Shown here: positions 34,874 through 43,414 of the stretch, one piece after another | How the letters are laid out: each line of letters opens with the position of its first letter | How positions within the stretch are numbered: the first letter of the stretch is position 1 | Source of the DNA: Candidatus Sumerlaeota bacterium | GTDB taxonomy: Bacteria; Sumerlaeota; Sumerlaeia; Sumerlaeales; Sumerlaeaceae | Assembly: GCA_017161655.1 (NCBI GenBank) | Contig: JADFCV010000012.1 | Span: forward strand, 22,118 to 70,513 | DNA length: 48,396 nucleotides | Reading direction: 5' to 3' | The notes under the pieces: model-generated | What the model was told of the DNA's origin: nothing | The model's database searches: none | The model's input: only the letters and a program-made list of their open reading frames with translations | Translations under genes and position numbers: made by a program

Positions 34874-35298
34874 GGTAGTTGCTGAGTTGCTTGAGAAAGA
34901 TCGAAGGGGGCAAAAAACTCGCAGAGATCACTCTGCCCCTCTGAGGTAAAGCTGCTTTAACTAATACAATCTAAAATATTAACGGCTGGGTGGCTAAAAT
35001 AGCAAGGTCAAAAGGTGCTTAATTATTAATTTGTTATTTTCCATTTCTTTTCAACTCGACCATTTTTGCACCTCTTGCGCCGCTCGTATTGAGCGATAAC
35101 GCACTTTTGCGTTTTTTAATTCTTTTAAGTGGTCTAGCATCACGAGCCCTCACGTTGCATCGAGTCCAGTCGGCTAGCTTCCGAGCGCAATCCGGTCGGG
35201 GGGTTACCGATTGACTTGGATTGTGCCGTTCTTTTCCCTTGTGCTTTGTCGGCGAGCTATCTTAAACAAACGTGATCATTGATAGGAGGATGAGAGCA
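34874..35298. other. AT-richer intergenic region with terminator
   Basis: About 425 bases between the polyferredoxin gene and the aldo/keto reductase gene, visibly richer in A and T than the flanks. It contains a small CAGAG-ATCA-CTCTG hairpin at about 34926, the terminator at 35081-35117 and the ribosome site AGGAGG at 35284-35289. No gene is apparent. Confidence 0.5.
35081..35117 (+). terminator. Double hairpin with T-run after the polyferredoxin operon
   Basis: CGCTC-gtatt-GAGCG (35081-35095) is followed at once by AACGCA-cttt-TGCGTT (35098-35113) and a run of T (35112-35117). This is a convincing rho-independent terminator on the plus strand, although it is about 200 bases beyond the stop. 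Confidence 0.65.
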
Positions 35299-36516
35299 AT
35301 GGCGGGACGTGTCGATCGGAGGCAGTTTCTTGCATCGCTTGCAGCGGTGACGGTCGCGGGCAGCAGTGTGATTGCGGCGGGTGAGCAAACTTCGACCCCT
35401 CAGGCTGCAGCTGCGCTGAAAGATATAAGAGTTCCTCGACGTCGCTATGGCCGTACGGGCGTGGATGTCTCTATTCTCTCTCTTGGCGGGATGTTCGATA
35501 TCCCTAACAATCAGTTGATGCTCAAGAAAGCTCTGGATTGGGGGGTCACCTACTGGGATACGGCCGACTGTTATGGAAATGGTCAGAGCGAGACGGGCAT
35601 TGGGATGTTCTTCGAGAAGATGCCCGAAGCGCGCAAGCAGGTTTTCCTCGTCACAAAGAGTGATCGTCGCGATCCCGCTGGCATGACGGAGCTTCTTCAT
35701 CGCTCGCTTGAGCGCATGAAGACTGATTGGATTGATCTCTACTTTCTGCACGGGGTGAGCTCGACTTCGGAAATTACGGATGAGGTCAAGGCGTGGGCCG
35801 AGAACGCAAAGGCTGAAAAGAAGATCCGGTTCTTTGGCTTCAGCACCCACAAGAACATGGAAGAGCTTCTTGAGTACGCCGCCAAGCTTGGCTGGATCGA
35901 CGGAATCATGCTGAAGTATGACTACCGCCTTATGCAAACCGATCGCATGCGCAAAGCCATCGACGCCTGTGCAAAAGCTGGCATTGGAATCACTGCGATG
36001 AAAACACAGGGGGGCGGCCCCGTGCGAACCGACACGGAAGAAGAGCTCAAACTTGCAGGGCATTTCCTGGCGAAGGGTTACACGCCTGGTCAGGCAAAGT
36101 TGAAAGCAGTTTGGCAGGACGAGCGCGTCGCAGCGATTTGCTCGCAGATGCCGAACCTTGTTATCCTCAAGGAAAACGTTCTGGCAGCAGTTGATAATAA
36201 TAAGTTAACAGCAGAGGATTGGAAAACATTGGAGCGTCATGCGGTGGCCACGGCGAGTTCGTATTGCCGAGGCTGTGGGCATTTGTGCGAATCGGCGCAA
36301 GGATGCGAAGGGCTGCCCATCGCAGATGTGATGCGCTACATGATGTACAAAACGAGTTACGGCGATTTGGCCCTGGCCAGCGGAAAGTTTCGAGAGCTGC
36401 CATCGGACATTCGACGGCGGCTTGCACACGGCGCGTTTGAAAATGCAGAAAAGGTCTGTCCGCAAGGACTGCCAATTAGCGAGATTGTTCAGCAGGCTTT
36501 GAAGTCACTGGCGTAA
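35299..36516 (+). CDS. Tat-targeted aldo/keto reductase with C-terminal cysteine cluster
   Basis: A 405-residue protein with a twin-arginine-type signal (DRRQFLASLAAVTVAGSS) and an aldo/keto reductase barrel: RRRYGRTGVDVSILSLGG, WDTADCYGNGQSE (Asp and Tyr of the catalytic tetrad), QVFLVTKSDR (Lys), and DWIDLYFLHGVS (His). The C-terminal part carries CRGCGHLCESAQGC (CxxCxxxCx5C), which resembles the iron-sulfur-binding tail seen in some prokaryotic members, and a further Cys in KVCPQGL. Start: ATG at 35299, nine bases after AGGAGG; the in-frame ATG at 35290 abuts the ribosome site. Its export and position suggest it works with the upstream redox module. Confidence 0.87.
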   Translation: MAGRVDRRQFLASLAAVTVAGSSVIAAGEQTSTPQAAAALKDIRVPRRRYGRTGVDVSILSLGGMFDIPNNQLMLKKALDWGVTYWDTADCYGNGQSETGIGMFFEKMPEARKQVFLVTKSDRRDPAGMTELLHRSLERMKTDWIDLYFLHGVSSTSEITDEVKAWAENAKAEKKIRFFGFSTHKNMEELLEYAAKLGWIDGIMLKYDYRLMQTDRMRKAIDACAKAGIGITAMKTQGGGPVRTDTEEELKLAGHFLAKGYTPGQAKLKAVWQDERVAAICSQMPNLVILKENVLAAVDNNKLTAEDWKTLERHAVATASSYCRGCGHLCESAQGCEGLPIADVMRYMMYKTSYGDLALASGKFRELPSDIRRRLAHGAFENAEKVCPQGLPISEIVQQALKSLA

Positions 36517-36614
36517 AATAGTACTCTCGCGCAGTTGAGTGTTCCGCGTGAAAAGCGCTAGGCTCCGCGCCCGCGTTGGCAATGATTTTGTTTTTTGTGC
36601 CAGCCGTCTCCTAA

Positions 36615-36646
36615 AAATTCACAATTGTGAAGGAAGTTGTGAATTT
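36615..36646. promoter_or_regulatory. Triple TTGTGAA/TTCACAA repeat, operator-like or hairpin
   Basis: AAATTCACAA (36615-36624) is inverted at 36637-36646 (TTGTGAATTT). A second copy of TTGTGAA at 36625-36631 makes an alternative perfect 14-bp palindrome TTCACAATTGTGAA (36618-36631). Two mutually exclusive pairings are thus possible. It lies 100 bases beyond the aldo/keto reductase stop. On the minus strand the stem ends in TTTTT, so a terminator is the alternative. Confidence 0.4.
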
Positions 36647-37239
36647 GCGTATCGCACTTTTTGTAGACGTGCTACCGTGGAGGTGCGTCACGGACATAGG
36701 GTAATTGCGGGGGCGATCGAAGTTCGGGGCGGAGGATTTCACAAGCCCTCCTGGTGTTTCCCATTCATCCCGAGCGCGATGAGTCCCGTTTGCACTTTGT
36801 GTCCGATGACGCAGATGTTGAAGAAAGGGGAATGCATGGGAGAAATGAGGAAGCTCGCGATCTCTGTTTTGCTGTGCTGGCTCGGGGAAGGTATGCACAC
36901 GGTAAGGTCGCTGAGCACGTAGCGCTCATCAACCATAGTGGGGACTCCCGACAATACCCAGGGTTGGTGTGTCGGCCGGGAGAAGGGGAATGCCCACCTG
37001 CCATCCATAAAGGAAAGGAGGTGACAGATCTCAAAAATCACCCAACACAATCTGGCAACGCCGCTTTGCAGCCTGGTTTGTTCCTCTGCACTGATGCTGA
37101 GGATAACTGAGCGGAAGTCCTCCTTCTTCGAGGAAGGGGAGCTGGTCAATGTGAAATGGACTGTTGGCTACGTCCCAACAGGCCGAATTAGGGGAGTTTG
37201 GGCTTTGGAGAGGTGCTCCATGAAGGAGGTCCGCTGAAC

Positions 37240-37309
37240 GCTGGGCCGGACCTGGTCCCGTTGTGGAGGAGGAGAGTAAAGGGGGACGCGGGACAGGTCC
37301 GGGCCCAGC
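37240..37309. repeat. Long imperfect hairpin (about 20 base pairs, two bulges)
   Basis: GCTGGGCCGGACCTGGTCCCG (37240-37260) pairs with 37289-37309, whose reverse complement differs only by one extra C and one missing G. The 28-base loop is purine-rich and contains GGAGGAGGAG. No T-run follows on either strand, so it is not a normal terminator. It lies 64 bases before the orphan gene at 37374. Confidence 0.75.
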
Positions 37310-37373
37310 ACATGTTGCAAGCGATTGTGTCGCGTCAAATCCACCATAATACTTTTGAGGAGGGCATCAATCT

Positions 37374-38084
37374 ATGAGTAAAAACAAAACTCATCGCGAA
37401 TCTCAGAAGCCATTTCGTACCGTCTACCTGGACTTCACAACCGACGAGAGTGTGATTCCAACGATACCTCAGTTGGTTTTGAGAAAAACACATAAGCCCG
37501 TCTATGTTGTGACAAATCGGGCCGATGGAGGAATTGGAAGGTATCTGGAATTGCCCCCTAGCAATATTGCAAAAAGCAAAAAAGAGAAGGCAAAAGCTAG
37601 GCATAGCATCTTTGAGGAAGAGATGCCGCATCCATTCGAGTTCTTCCTTCGAATGCATGAAATCGAGGAGAGCGACGATGATCTACAAAGCCTCACTCGG
37701 TTTATGAAAAAGCTGAAGTCTCTGACCGGTCCTCAGTTTTCGGAGGTAGAGACCCTGTTTATTTTTCTTTGCTTTGGCGATGACTTCGCCTGTGAGCCGA
37801 AAGCGTTTCAGGTCATCCTGGAGGCTGTTATTAGAGCGCTTCGAGAATGGATGCCCCGATGTGCGTGGCTTTTTTTGAGCCATCAGGGCCAATTCTTGCG
37901 AGAAGTCGCAAATCAGATTGTGTGCAAAACAAACACACTTTATCAGCTTAGCGGTTTTCCTGCTGGTGGGGCATTATTGACGCTGAGTGAACGGGTTCTG
38001 CGGTCAGCGGCGAGAAACTGCTTTGGTTCCGCAAGACGTTTCCCATTCCGCCTCGTGGAGTTGGATGACGACGATGATGAGTAG
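37374..38084 (+). CDS. Orphan hypothetical protein with acidic tail
   Basis: A 236-residue protein that I do not recognise. It has no signal peptide or membrane helix. It starts with a basic stretch, has a central acidic/basic alternating part (KKEKAKARHSIFEEEMPHP) and later a mixed alpha/beta pattern (LFIFLCFGDDFACEPKAFQVILEAVI, CAWLFLSHQGQFL). It ends in DDDDDE. GGAGGG lies 10 bases before the ATG. Codon use is less GC-rich than in the flanking housekeeping genes, and it is isolated between the long hairpin and a terminator, so recent acquisition is possible. The clean start, ribosome site and terminator argue that it is a real gene. Confidence 0.65.
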   Translation: MSKNKTHRESQKPFRTVYLDFTTDESVIPTIPQLVLRKTHKPVYVVTNRADGGIGRYLELPPSNIAKSKKEKAKARHSIFEEEMPHPFEFFLRMHEIEESDDDLQSLTRFMKKLKSLTGPQFSEVETLFIFLCFGDDFACEPKAFQVILEAVIRALREWMPRCAWLFLSHQGQFLREVANQIVCKTNTLYQLSGFPAGGALLTLSERVLRSAARNCFGSARRFPFRLVELDDDDDE

Positions 38085-38118
38085 CAGTTGCTGAGGCGCC
38101 CCGAGTCATGAGGGCAGA

Positions 38119-38159
38119 GTGCGCTCCTCGCAGGGGGCGGGGAGCGCACCGCACTTTTT
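38119..38159 (+). terminator. Rho-independent terminator after the orphan gene
   Basis: GTGCGCTCC (38119-38127) pairs with GGAGCGCAC (38141-38149); CGCAC and TTTTT (38155-38159) follow. It is 35 bases past the stop at 38084. Confidence 0.75.
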
Positions 38160-38233
38160 GAATTGCTTGTATAAGAGAGAGGCAAAGCACGCTGTTTCTC
38201 AACGTCGTCGCGTCAAGAGGCGGAAAAGGAGAG

Positions 38234-38307
38234 TGGGCCCACTAGGATTCGAACCTAGGACCAACCGGTTATGAGCCGGCCGCTCTGACCAGCTGAGCTA
38301 TGGGCCC
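38234..38307 (-). tRNA. tRNA with CAT anticodon (probably tRNA-Ile2, otherwise elongator tRNA-Met)
   Basis: On the minus strand a full cloverleaf can be drawn: acceptor GGGCCCA/TGGGCCC, D stem GCTC/GAGC, anticodon arm GCCGG-CTCATAA-CCGGT, variable loop TGGTC, T arm CCTAG-GTTCGAA-CCTAG-type pairing with the GTTCGAA loop, and discriminator A. The anticodon is CAT. The G1-C72 pair excludes an initiator of the usual type. The acceptor and anticodon stems resemble tRNA-Ile(CAT), which TilS converts to lysidine, but I cannot separate this securely from elongator Met. CCA is not encoded. Confidence 0.93.
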
Positions 38308-38611
38308 ACACGACGCATCTATTTCTACCACCTCCGCGCAAAGTGATTCCCAACCCAGGCTCACAACATGTCGTCCACTGCCCTTTCTCCCCAACCTCGC
38401 TTCCCATGGAATTGGAACTTTTTATCCCGGGCAATGTCGAAATCCTGCGGAGTTGGGATTGGGGCAAAAGCTGCTTGGTGCAACCGATTTTTTTCTGAGG
38501 AAGTTCGAGTTTTTCTCCGCGTGTGCGGTGAATTGAAATTGACCGATATCGACTATTGTGATGAAAAACGTGCGATCGAGAAGTGCAATACATTGGGGAA
38601 GTGGTCCGGCG
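38308..38611. other. Intergenic region between the tRNA and the thioredoxin/TPR gene
   Basis: About 300 bases without a convincing gene; open frames on both strands lack ribosome sites. TTGAAA (about 38533) and TATTGT (about 38554) could form a promoter with short 15-base spacing for the next gene. If so, the start at 38612 rather than 38558 would be used. Confidence 0.4.
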
Positions 38612-40405
38612 ATGATGCAGTGGCAGATCTTGGCGACCGTAGTTGGCGCGATGGTGCTATTTGGGGCGCCTCTCAATGGATGGGCTCTTCCGGGGTGGTT
38701 GACAAGCTATAAGGCCGGATTGGCGCAAGCGCAACGGGAGGGCCGCCCTTTGATTATAGATTTCGGCAGCGCAACTTGTCCCGCATGTCGCATGCTTGAG
38801 AGTCGCACCCTTCGGGATGAGCGCGTTCAGGGCGAGCTTGATAACTTTGTCCGGGTCTACATTGATGGGAATGAGCAGGTAAGTCTGCGCGAGAGTTTTG
38901 GAGTTCAATACTACCCGACCGTTGTTTATCTCTCGCCGGAGGGGAAGGTCATCAAACGTCATGTGGGGTACGTGGGCCCTGATGAGATGTTACAGGTGCT
39001 GCGTACGGTTGCAAACAACGTACAAAAAACCCCGAAGGACCGCGCGATTGCTGGTTCCTCCGTCCAAAAGATCGTGCCTGAAGCGCCGGCACATGCACAG
39101 CCGGGAAAAGGGCCAAACAAGGGCATCGGCAATCTTTACGAAAGTGTTGCAGCATCTGGAGCAAAGCAGGATGCGATCCAAAAGGGACGCGAAGTGGCTG
39201 TAGTGCCGGCAGTTCGCGCAGAGCAGAATACGCGGATCGATCTGGTGGGACGCGAAGCCAATGGTGCGAGGTGGGCTGGCGGAGGGGGAGAAGAGAAGGT
39301 GGTGGCGCAAGCGCTGCCTATGCCAAAGAATATCGAGACGCCTGCACCGCTCGTGAACATTAAGCCGGAGACTACGCCAGAAGCGCCGAAAGCAACTGCA
39401 ACACCCGTGTCCACGGCACCACCGGCCCAGGGAGCAAAGTCGGCGCTGCCGGAGTCGATTAAAAAGTTACAATCGCAATCGCCTCGTGCGCCCAAGACTG
39501 AGAGCACGAGGGAAGAGCCGACCCCCGTGCCGTCGGCTTCGGCAGAAGGAAAGGTCGCTGCAAAAGCCCCGTCTGAGAAGACGCAAACAGGCACTGCTTC
39601 AACGAAAGCTTCGCCGAAACATGCGCCGGCCCAGGCAATCAAAGAAGAGTCAGCGGCCGAAGAGAAAAAAGCCCCCACCGAGAGCGCAAAAGCAGCATCA
39701 AAATCTCGCGGGAGCGGGGAAGTCACCGCCAAGGATATTGAGGAATGGTTTGCTGATGCGGAGAGCAAGCTGGTGGCTGGCTACAAAAAAGAAGCGCGGG
39801 CAATGTACGCCAAGATCGTCGAACGTGACCCCTCAAATAAGTTTGGAAAGAGCGATCTTGCGTTTATTAAGATGGTGGCGCTCATGGTGGACCGCGAGGA
39901 CGATCAGCTGCGCCGCGCGGCCCACGCGAAAATCAAGGAGTTCCTGAAGCGTTTTCCTGAGTCAGCCAACAAAGACTATTACACGGTTGTCCGAGCAATT
40001 CTCGCAGCAGATCTTGGCGACTATGCCGAAGCCCATGCCTTACTGGACCGCTTTCCTGAGGAGTTTCCAAATTCGCGGTACCAGGATTTAGCACGGGCAG
40101 TGTGGGAAGAGCTGCCCAAGGATGCAAAGAGCTTACAGAAGCGCCCCCAAGTTGATCGCACGGCGAGCAATCGCAAGCCGACGTCAACCGTCACGAGCTC
40201 AAAGAAAACGTCGAGTGAATCGAGTTCAAAATCGGCTACCACGAAGAGCAAGTCGGCTGGGACGGCCTCCACTTCGAAAAGCAGTTCCACTGCCCGCAAA
40301 ACAGGTGGTTCCGACAGCTCTTCAAAACGGGATGTTAGCAAGAGCAAATCTTCGTCCGCGTCCAAAACGAAATCGAGCGGCTCGACCTCGGCCAGCAAGC
40401 AGTAG
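38612..40405 (+). CDS. Secreted thioredoxin-fold protein with TPR-like region and Ser/Lys-rich tail
   Basis: A 597-residue product with a signal peptide (ILATVVGAMVLFGAPLNGWA). Residues ~30-145 form a thioredoxin-like domain with an intact CPAC (Cys56, Cys59, in IDFGSATCPACRM) and the cis-proline region YYPTVVYLSPEG. Residues ~150-390 are low-complexity (Ala, Lys, Pro, Glu). Residues ~390-530 are helical TPR-like (AESKLVAGYKKEARAMYAKI, ADLGDYAEAHALLDRFPEEF). The last ~65 are a Ser/Lys/Thr tail. The dithiol motif suggests thiol-disulfide reduction in the periplasm. The start is uncertain: ATG at 38612 gives a good signal peptide; an in-frame ATG at 38558 adds 18 residues. Confidence 0.78.
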   Translation: MMQWQILATVVGAMVLFGAPLNGWALPGWLTSYKAGLAQAQREGRPLIIDFGSATCPACRMLESRTLRDERVQGELDNFVRVYIDGNEQVSLRESFGVQYYPTVVYLSPEGKVIKRHVGYVGPDEMLQVLRTVANNVQKTPKDRAIAGSSVQKIVPEAPAHAQPGKGPNKGIGNLYESVAASGAKQDAIQKGREVAVVPAVRAEQNTRIDLVGREANGARWAGGGGEEKVVAQALPMPKNIETPAPLVNIKPETTPEAPKATATPVSTAPPAQGAKSALPESIKKLQSQSPRAPKTESTREEPTPVPSASAEGKVAAKAPSEKTQTGTASTKASPKHAPAQAIKEESAAEEKKAPTESAKAASKSRGSGEVTAKDIEEWFADAESKLVAGYKKEARAMYAKIVERDPSNKFGKSDLAFIKMVALMVDREDDQLRRAAHAKIKEFLKRFPESANKDYYTVVRAILAADLGDYAEAHALLDRFPEEFPNSRYQDLARAVWEELPKDAKSLQKRPQVDRTASNRKPTSTVTSSKKTSSESSSKSATTKSKSAGTASTSKSSSTARKTGGSDSSSKRDVSKSKSSSASKTKSSGSTSASKQ

Positions 40406-40556
40406 TGCCGCCGAATGTTTCCAGATGCGGCCACGAGATCTTCACAGCATTCCTTTCTTCACTGCTACACGTGGCTGATGGGCGGGCGGGGAGCAACGCA
40501 CTGTCGCAATCGGAGAATTACCGCTCAATGTCTCAGAGCGGGAGCGCGAGCACAGA

Positions 40557-42647
40557 ATGAGTTTTGAACTTGTCACCTCATTCGAACCTAAAGGCGATCA
40601 GCCTCAGGCGATTGATTCGCTTTGTGCGAACCTTGAACGTGGCATTCGTCATCAGGTGCTGCTCGGGGTGACAGGAAGCGGCAAGACGTTCACGATGGCG
40701 AACGTCATTGCTCGCATGAATCGCCCCACGCTTGTGCTAGCCCACAACAAGACACTCGCCGCTCAGCTTTACCGCGAGTTCAAAGAGCTTTTCCCCCATA
40801 ACGCGGTGGAGTATTTTGTTAGCTATTACGATTATTATCAGCCCGAAGCCTACATTCCCCAGACCGACACGTATATCGAGAAAGATGCGGCGATCAATGA
40901 GGAGCTCGACAAGATGCGCCTTGCCGCCACGAAGCATTTGCTCGAGCGCCGCGACGTGATCATTGTGGCAAGCGTCTCGTGCATTTATGGCATCGGTTCG
41001 CCAACAGATTTCCATATGATGGTGGTGTACGTTGAGGAGGGACAGCGCATCTCGCGCGCTGATCTGCTGCGCCACCTCGCTGACATTCAATACGAGCGCA
41101 ATGATTTCGATTTTCGCCGAGGGACGTTTCGAGTCCGCGGCGATGTTATTGATGTCTTCCCCGCCTACGAAGAGAGCCTGGCTCTACGTGTGGAACTCTT
41201 TGGCAATGAGATCGAGGCTATCTATGAAATTGACGCGCTCACAGGCCACCGCCAGCGCCGGTTGAAGCGTGCTCTAATTTATCCCACGTCGCACTACGTG
41301 ACATCGCGAGAGAATCTCGAGCGTGCCATCGCTTCGATTCGCGAGGAGCTGGAGTTACGGCTCGATGAGTTGCGGCGGCAGAACAAAATTGTGGAGGCGC
41401 AACGGCTCGAGCAGCGTACTCTCTACGATTTGGAAATGCTTGAGACCGTCGGCTACTGCCAGGGAATCGAAAACTATTCACGTCATCTCACCGGGCGCAA
41501 ACCAGGCGAACCGCCATACACGTTACTCGATTACTTCCCCAGGGACTTCCTTGTGTTTATCGATGAGAGCCACGTCACTTTACCGCAGCTTCGCGGGATG
41601 TACGAGGGGGACCGTTCTCGCAAGCAGGTGCTCGTGGATTATGGTTTCCGGCTTCCAAGTGCCCTGGACAATCGGCCCCTGAAAATCCACGAGTTTGAAG
41701 AGCGCGTGAATCAGGTCATTTATGTGAGCGCGACTCCAGCGGAAACCGAGCTACAAAAGTCGGGCGGCATCGTGGTCGAGCAGCTTGTGAGGCCGACAGG
41801 TCTCATAGATCCGCGTATCGAAATTCGTCCGGCGCAAGGGCAGGTCGAAGATGCGATTCACGAGATCCGCGCCCGTATCGGACGGGGCGAGCGGGTTTTG
41901 ATTACTGTGCTCACCAAGCGGATGGCCGAGGATCTCACGGATTATCTTTGTGAGCTTGGAATAGCGGCGAAGTACATGCACTCGGATATTGATGCCATTG
42001 AGCGTACGGAGATCATTCGGGATCTGCGCCTCGGTAAGTTTGATGTGCTTGTGGGGATCAACCTCTTAAGAGAGGGGCTTGATCTGCCGGAAGTTTCGCT
42101 CGTGCTCATTTTCGACGCGGATAAAGAGGGATTCTTGCGGGGGCGTACGGCGCTCATCCAAACCTGCGGGCGCGCGGCACGAAACGTCAACGGGACGGTG
42201 ATCATGTACGCCGACGTGATGACAAAGGCTATACGCGAGACGGTTGAGGAAACAGAACGACGACGCGCCAAGCAGATCGAGTACAACCGCCAGCACGGCA
42301 TCACCCCCCAGACGATCAAAAAAGAAATCAAAACGATCCTCGAGACAGTTTACGAGGCCGACTATCCCGAGCTGCCTTTAGTAGCGGAATCGGAGGGGGA
42401 GTATTTGAGCGCTGCGGAGGTTGCGAAGGTTATCGAGCGTCTCCGGCAAGACATGCGCGAGGCTGCATCACGCCTGGAGTTTGAAAAGGCTGCCGAGCTG
42501 CGCGATCGCATTTTGTACCTAGAAGAGCAAATGCGTCAGGGCGGCGACGTTGTGGCCGTCCCCAAGACCATTCCCCGCAAGAACTTTCAGCCGCAACGTG
42601 CCGACCTCGATCGGCGCAAATCAGGCGCCCGGCGATCTCGCGGTTAA
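40557..42647 (+). CDS. uvrB: UvrABC excinuclease subunit B
   Basis: A 696-residue DNA repair helicase-like protein that, with UvrA, verifies lesions and recruits UvrC for nucleotide excision repair. Visible: Walker [17 protein letters not shown] (about residues 38-53), [25 protein letters not shown] (the beta-hairpin region that inserts into DNA), [14 protein letters not shown] (DEAD-like box), [23 protein letters not shown] and QTCGRAARN motifs, and a C-terminal UVR domain ([15 protein letters not shown]). Length is typical. It is a single gene; uvrA and uvrC are not in the window. Confidence 0.97.
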   Translation: MSFELVTSFEPKGDQPQAIDSLCANLERGIRHQVLLGVTGSGKTFTMANVIARMNRPTLVLAHNKTLAAQLYREFKELFPHNAVEYFVSYYDYYQPEAYIPQTDTYIEKDAAINEELDKMRLAATKHLLERRDVIIVASVSCIYGIGSPTDFHMMVVYVEEGQRISRADLLRHLADIQYERNDFDFRRGTFRVRGDVIDVFPAYEESLALRVELFGNEIEAIYEIDALTGHRQRRLKRALIYPTSHYVTSRENLERAIASIREELELRLDELRRQNKIVEAQRLEQRTLYDLEMLETVGYCQGIENYSRHLTGRKPGEPPYTLLDYFPRDFLVFIDESHVTLPQLRGMYEGDRSRKQVLVDYGFRLPSALDNRPLKIHEFEERVNQVIYVSATPAETELQKSGGIVVEQLVRPTGLIDPRIEIRPAQGQVEDAIHEIRARIGRGERVLITVLTKRMAEDLTDYLCELGIAAKYMHSDIDAIERTEIIRDLRLGKFDVLVGINLLREGLDLPEVSLVLIFDADKEGFLRGRTALIQTCGRAARNVNGTVIMYADVMTKAIRETVEETERRRAKQIEYNRQHGITPQTIKKEIKTILETVYEADYPELPLVAESEGEYLSAAEVAKVIERLRQDMREAASRLEFEKAAELRDRILYLEEQMRQGGDVVAVPKTIPRKNFQPQRADLDRRKSGARRSRG

Positions 42648-43051
42648 ACAGCCCCTGTGTGGTCTTTGCCGAAACAGGGAAGTTGTTGCGACACCTTGAG
42701 AAGAATCTTCAATTCGGGGCGGCTCCGTTTGGGTGAGTCGTGTCTCCGTGCGATTGCCACACCCCTAAATCCGTACGCGCAAACGATGTTTTCAGGATAG
42801 CTGAAGCGGCTTTTCCTTCATCCGGAGGAGATGGCCTAAGTCCAATGCGTAGCCTATTCCCGCAACCAATAAGGAAGCTTTCGGAAGTCTCGGTAAGGAG
42901 ATGACAACACTAGAGAACGAAATGTTTTTGCTCTCGACTTTTGAGAAAAAGGTCGCCCGCCACATCATCACGCAAAGAAATGTCGTGTCACACTGCCAGA
43001 ACGGCAGTGTGGAACGAGAAACGACCGCCAAGAAAAAACGCGTGCTAATGC
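42648..43051. other. Intergenic region between uvrB and the coiled-coil gene
   Basis: About 400 bases without a convincing gene. A perfect hairpin CACACTGCC-agaac-GGCAGTGTG lies at 42989-43011, about 40 bases past the minus-strand stop at 43052. No T-run follows on either strand, so it is at best a weak bidirectional terminator for these convergent genes. The minus frame at 42792-43031 has no ribosome site. Confidence 0.5.
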
Positions 43052-43273
43052 CTAGTCAATAAGCTCAGCCAATTTGGAAACAAGCTCTTCTTTTTCTTTT
43101 GCAGCCGCCTCGAGCTGGGCCACTTTGGCTTCGAGCTCCGCAATTTTCCCCTTTAGCTCCTCGATCGTCATCTCTTTTTCGTGTATCTGCTTTTGCTGCT
43201 CAACGATGACTTCGTTCTGCTCGGCGATCTTGGCCTGAACGCGTTTGATGATTTCTTCTGTGGAGAGGCTCAT
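43052..43273 (-). CDS. Small coiled-coil protein
   Basis: A 73-residue protein that is almost entirely a coiled coil: after MSLSTEEIIKRVQAKIAEQ the sequence shows heptads with Leu, Ile and Val at the a/d positions (IEELKGKIAELEAKVAQLEA). Start: ATG at 43273 with GGGAG 5 bases upstream; a longer frame begins at 43294 but crosses that ribosome site. It is divergent from mutS2. Size and composition recall ZapB or other small cytoskeletal coiled-coil proteins, but composition alone does not prove kinship. Confidence 0.7.
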   Translation of the reverse strand: MSLSTEEIIKRVQAKIAEQNEVIVEQQKQIHEKEMTIEELKGKIAELEAKVAQLEAAAKEKEELVSKLAELID

Positions 43274-43414
43274 AGTGCTCCCTTTTTCGATCAAGTTTCA
43301 CTTTCTCTTGTTGAACGAGTTCCGCAGGAAATCAAGCGTATTTGATGCGCGGTGGAGTAGTATGCATTTGGAGCATTGTCATAGGAGACCGAGCACTAAA
43401 GGTTGCGAGCAACG

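Larger units (their letters stand above)
36517..37373. other. Gene-poor region of about 860 bases with repeats and a very long hairpin
   Basis: No open frame here has a good ribosome site or recognisable product. It holds the TTGTGAA repeats at 36615-36646, several SD-like purine runs (GGAAAGGAGG near 37013, GAAGGAGG near 37222, GGAGGAGGAG near 37266) and the hairpin at 37240-37309. It precedes an orphan gene and follows a metabolic gene, as accessory insertions often do, but no integrase, transposase or direct repeat is visible. Confidence 0.5.

Noticed and set aside
35257..36063. Long minus-strand frame (268 codons) opposite the aldo/keto reductase
   Set aside because: Antisense shadow of a gene with strong family motifs.
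36539..36922. Plus-strand frame of 127 codons downstream of the aldo/keto reductase
   Set aside because: Runs through the operator-like palindrome, has no ribosome site and no protein-like pattern.
39136..39768. Minus-strand 210-codon frame opposite the thioredoxin/TPR protein
   Set aside because: Shadow of the low-complexity Ala/Lys/Pro linker; its Ala/Ser/Gly-rich composition is a direct consequence.
42989..43011. Perfect 9-bp hairpin as terminator for uvrB or the coiled-coil gene
   Set aside because: No T-run on either strand; noted in the intergenic entry but not called a terminator.
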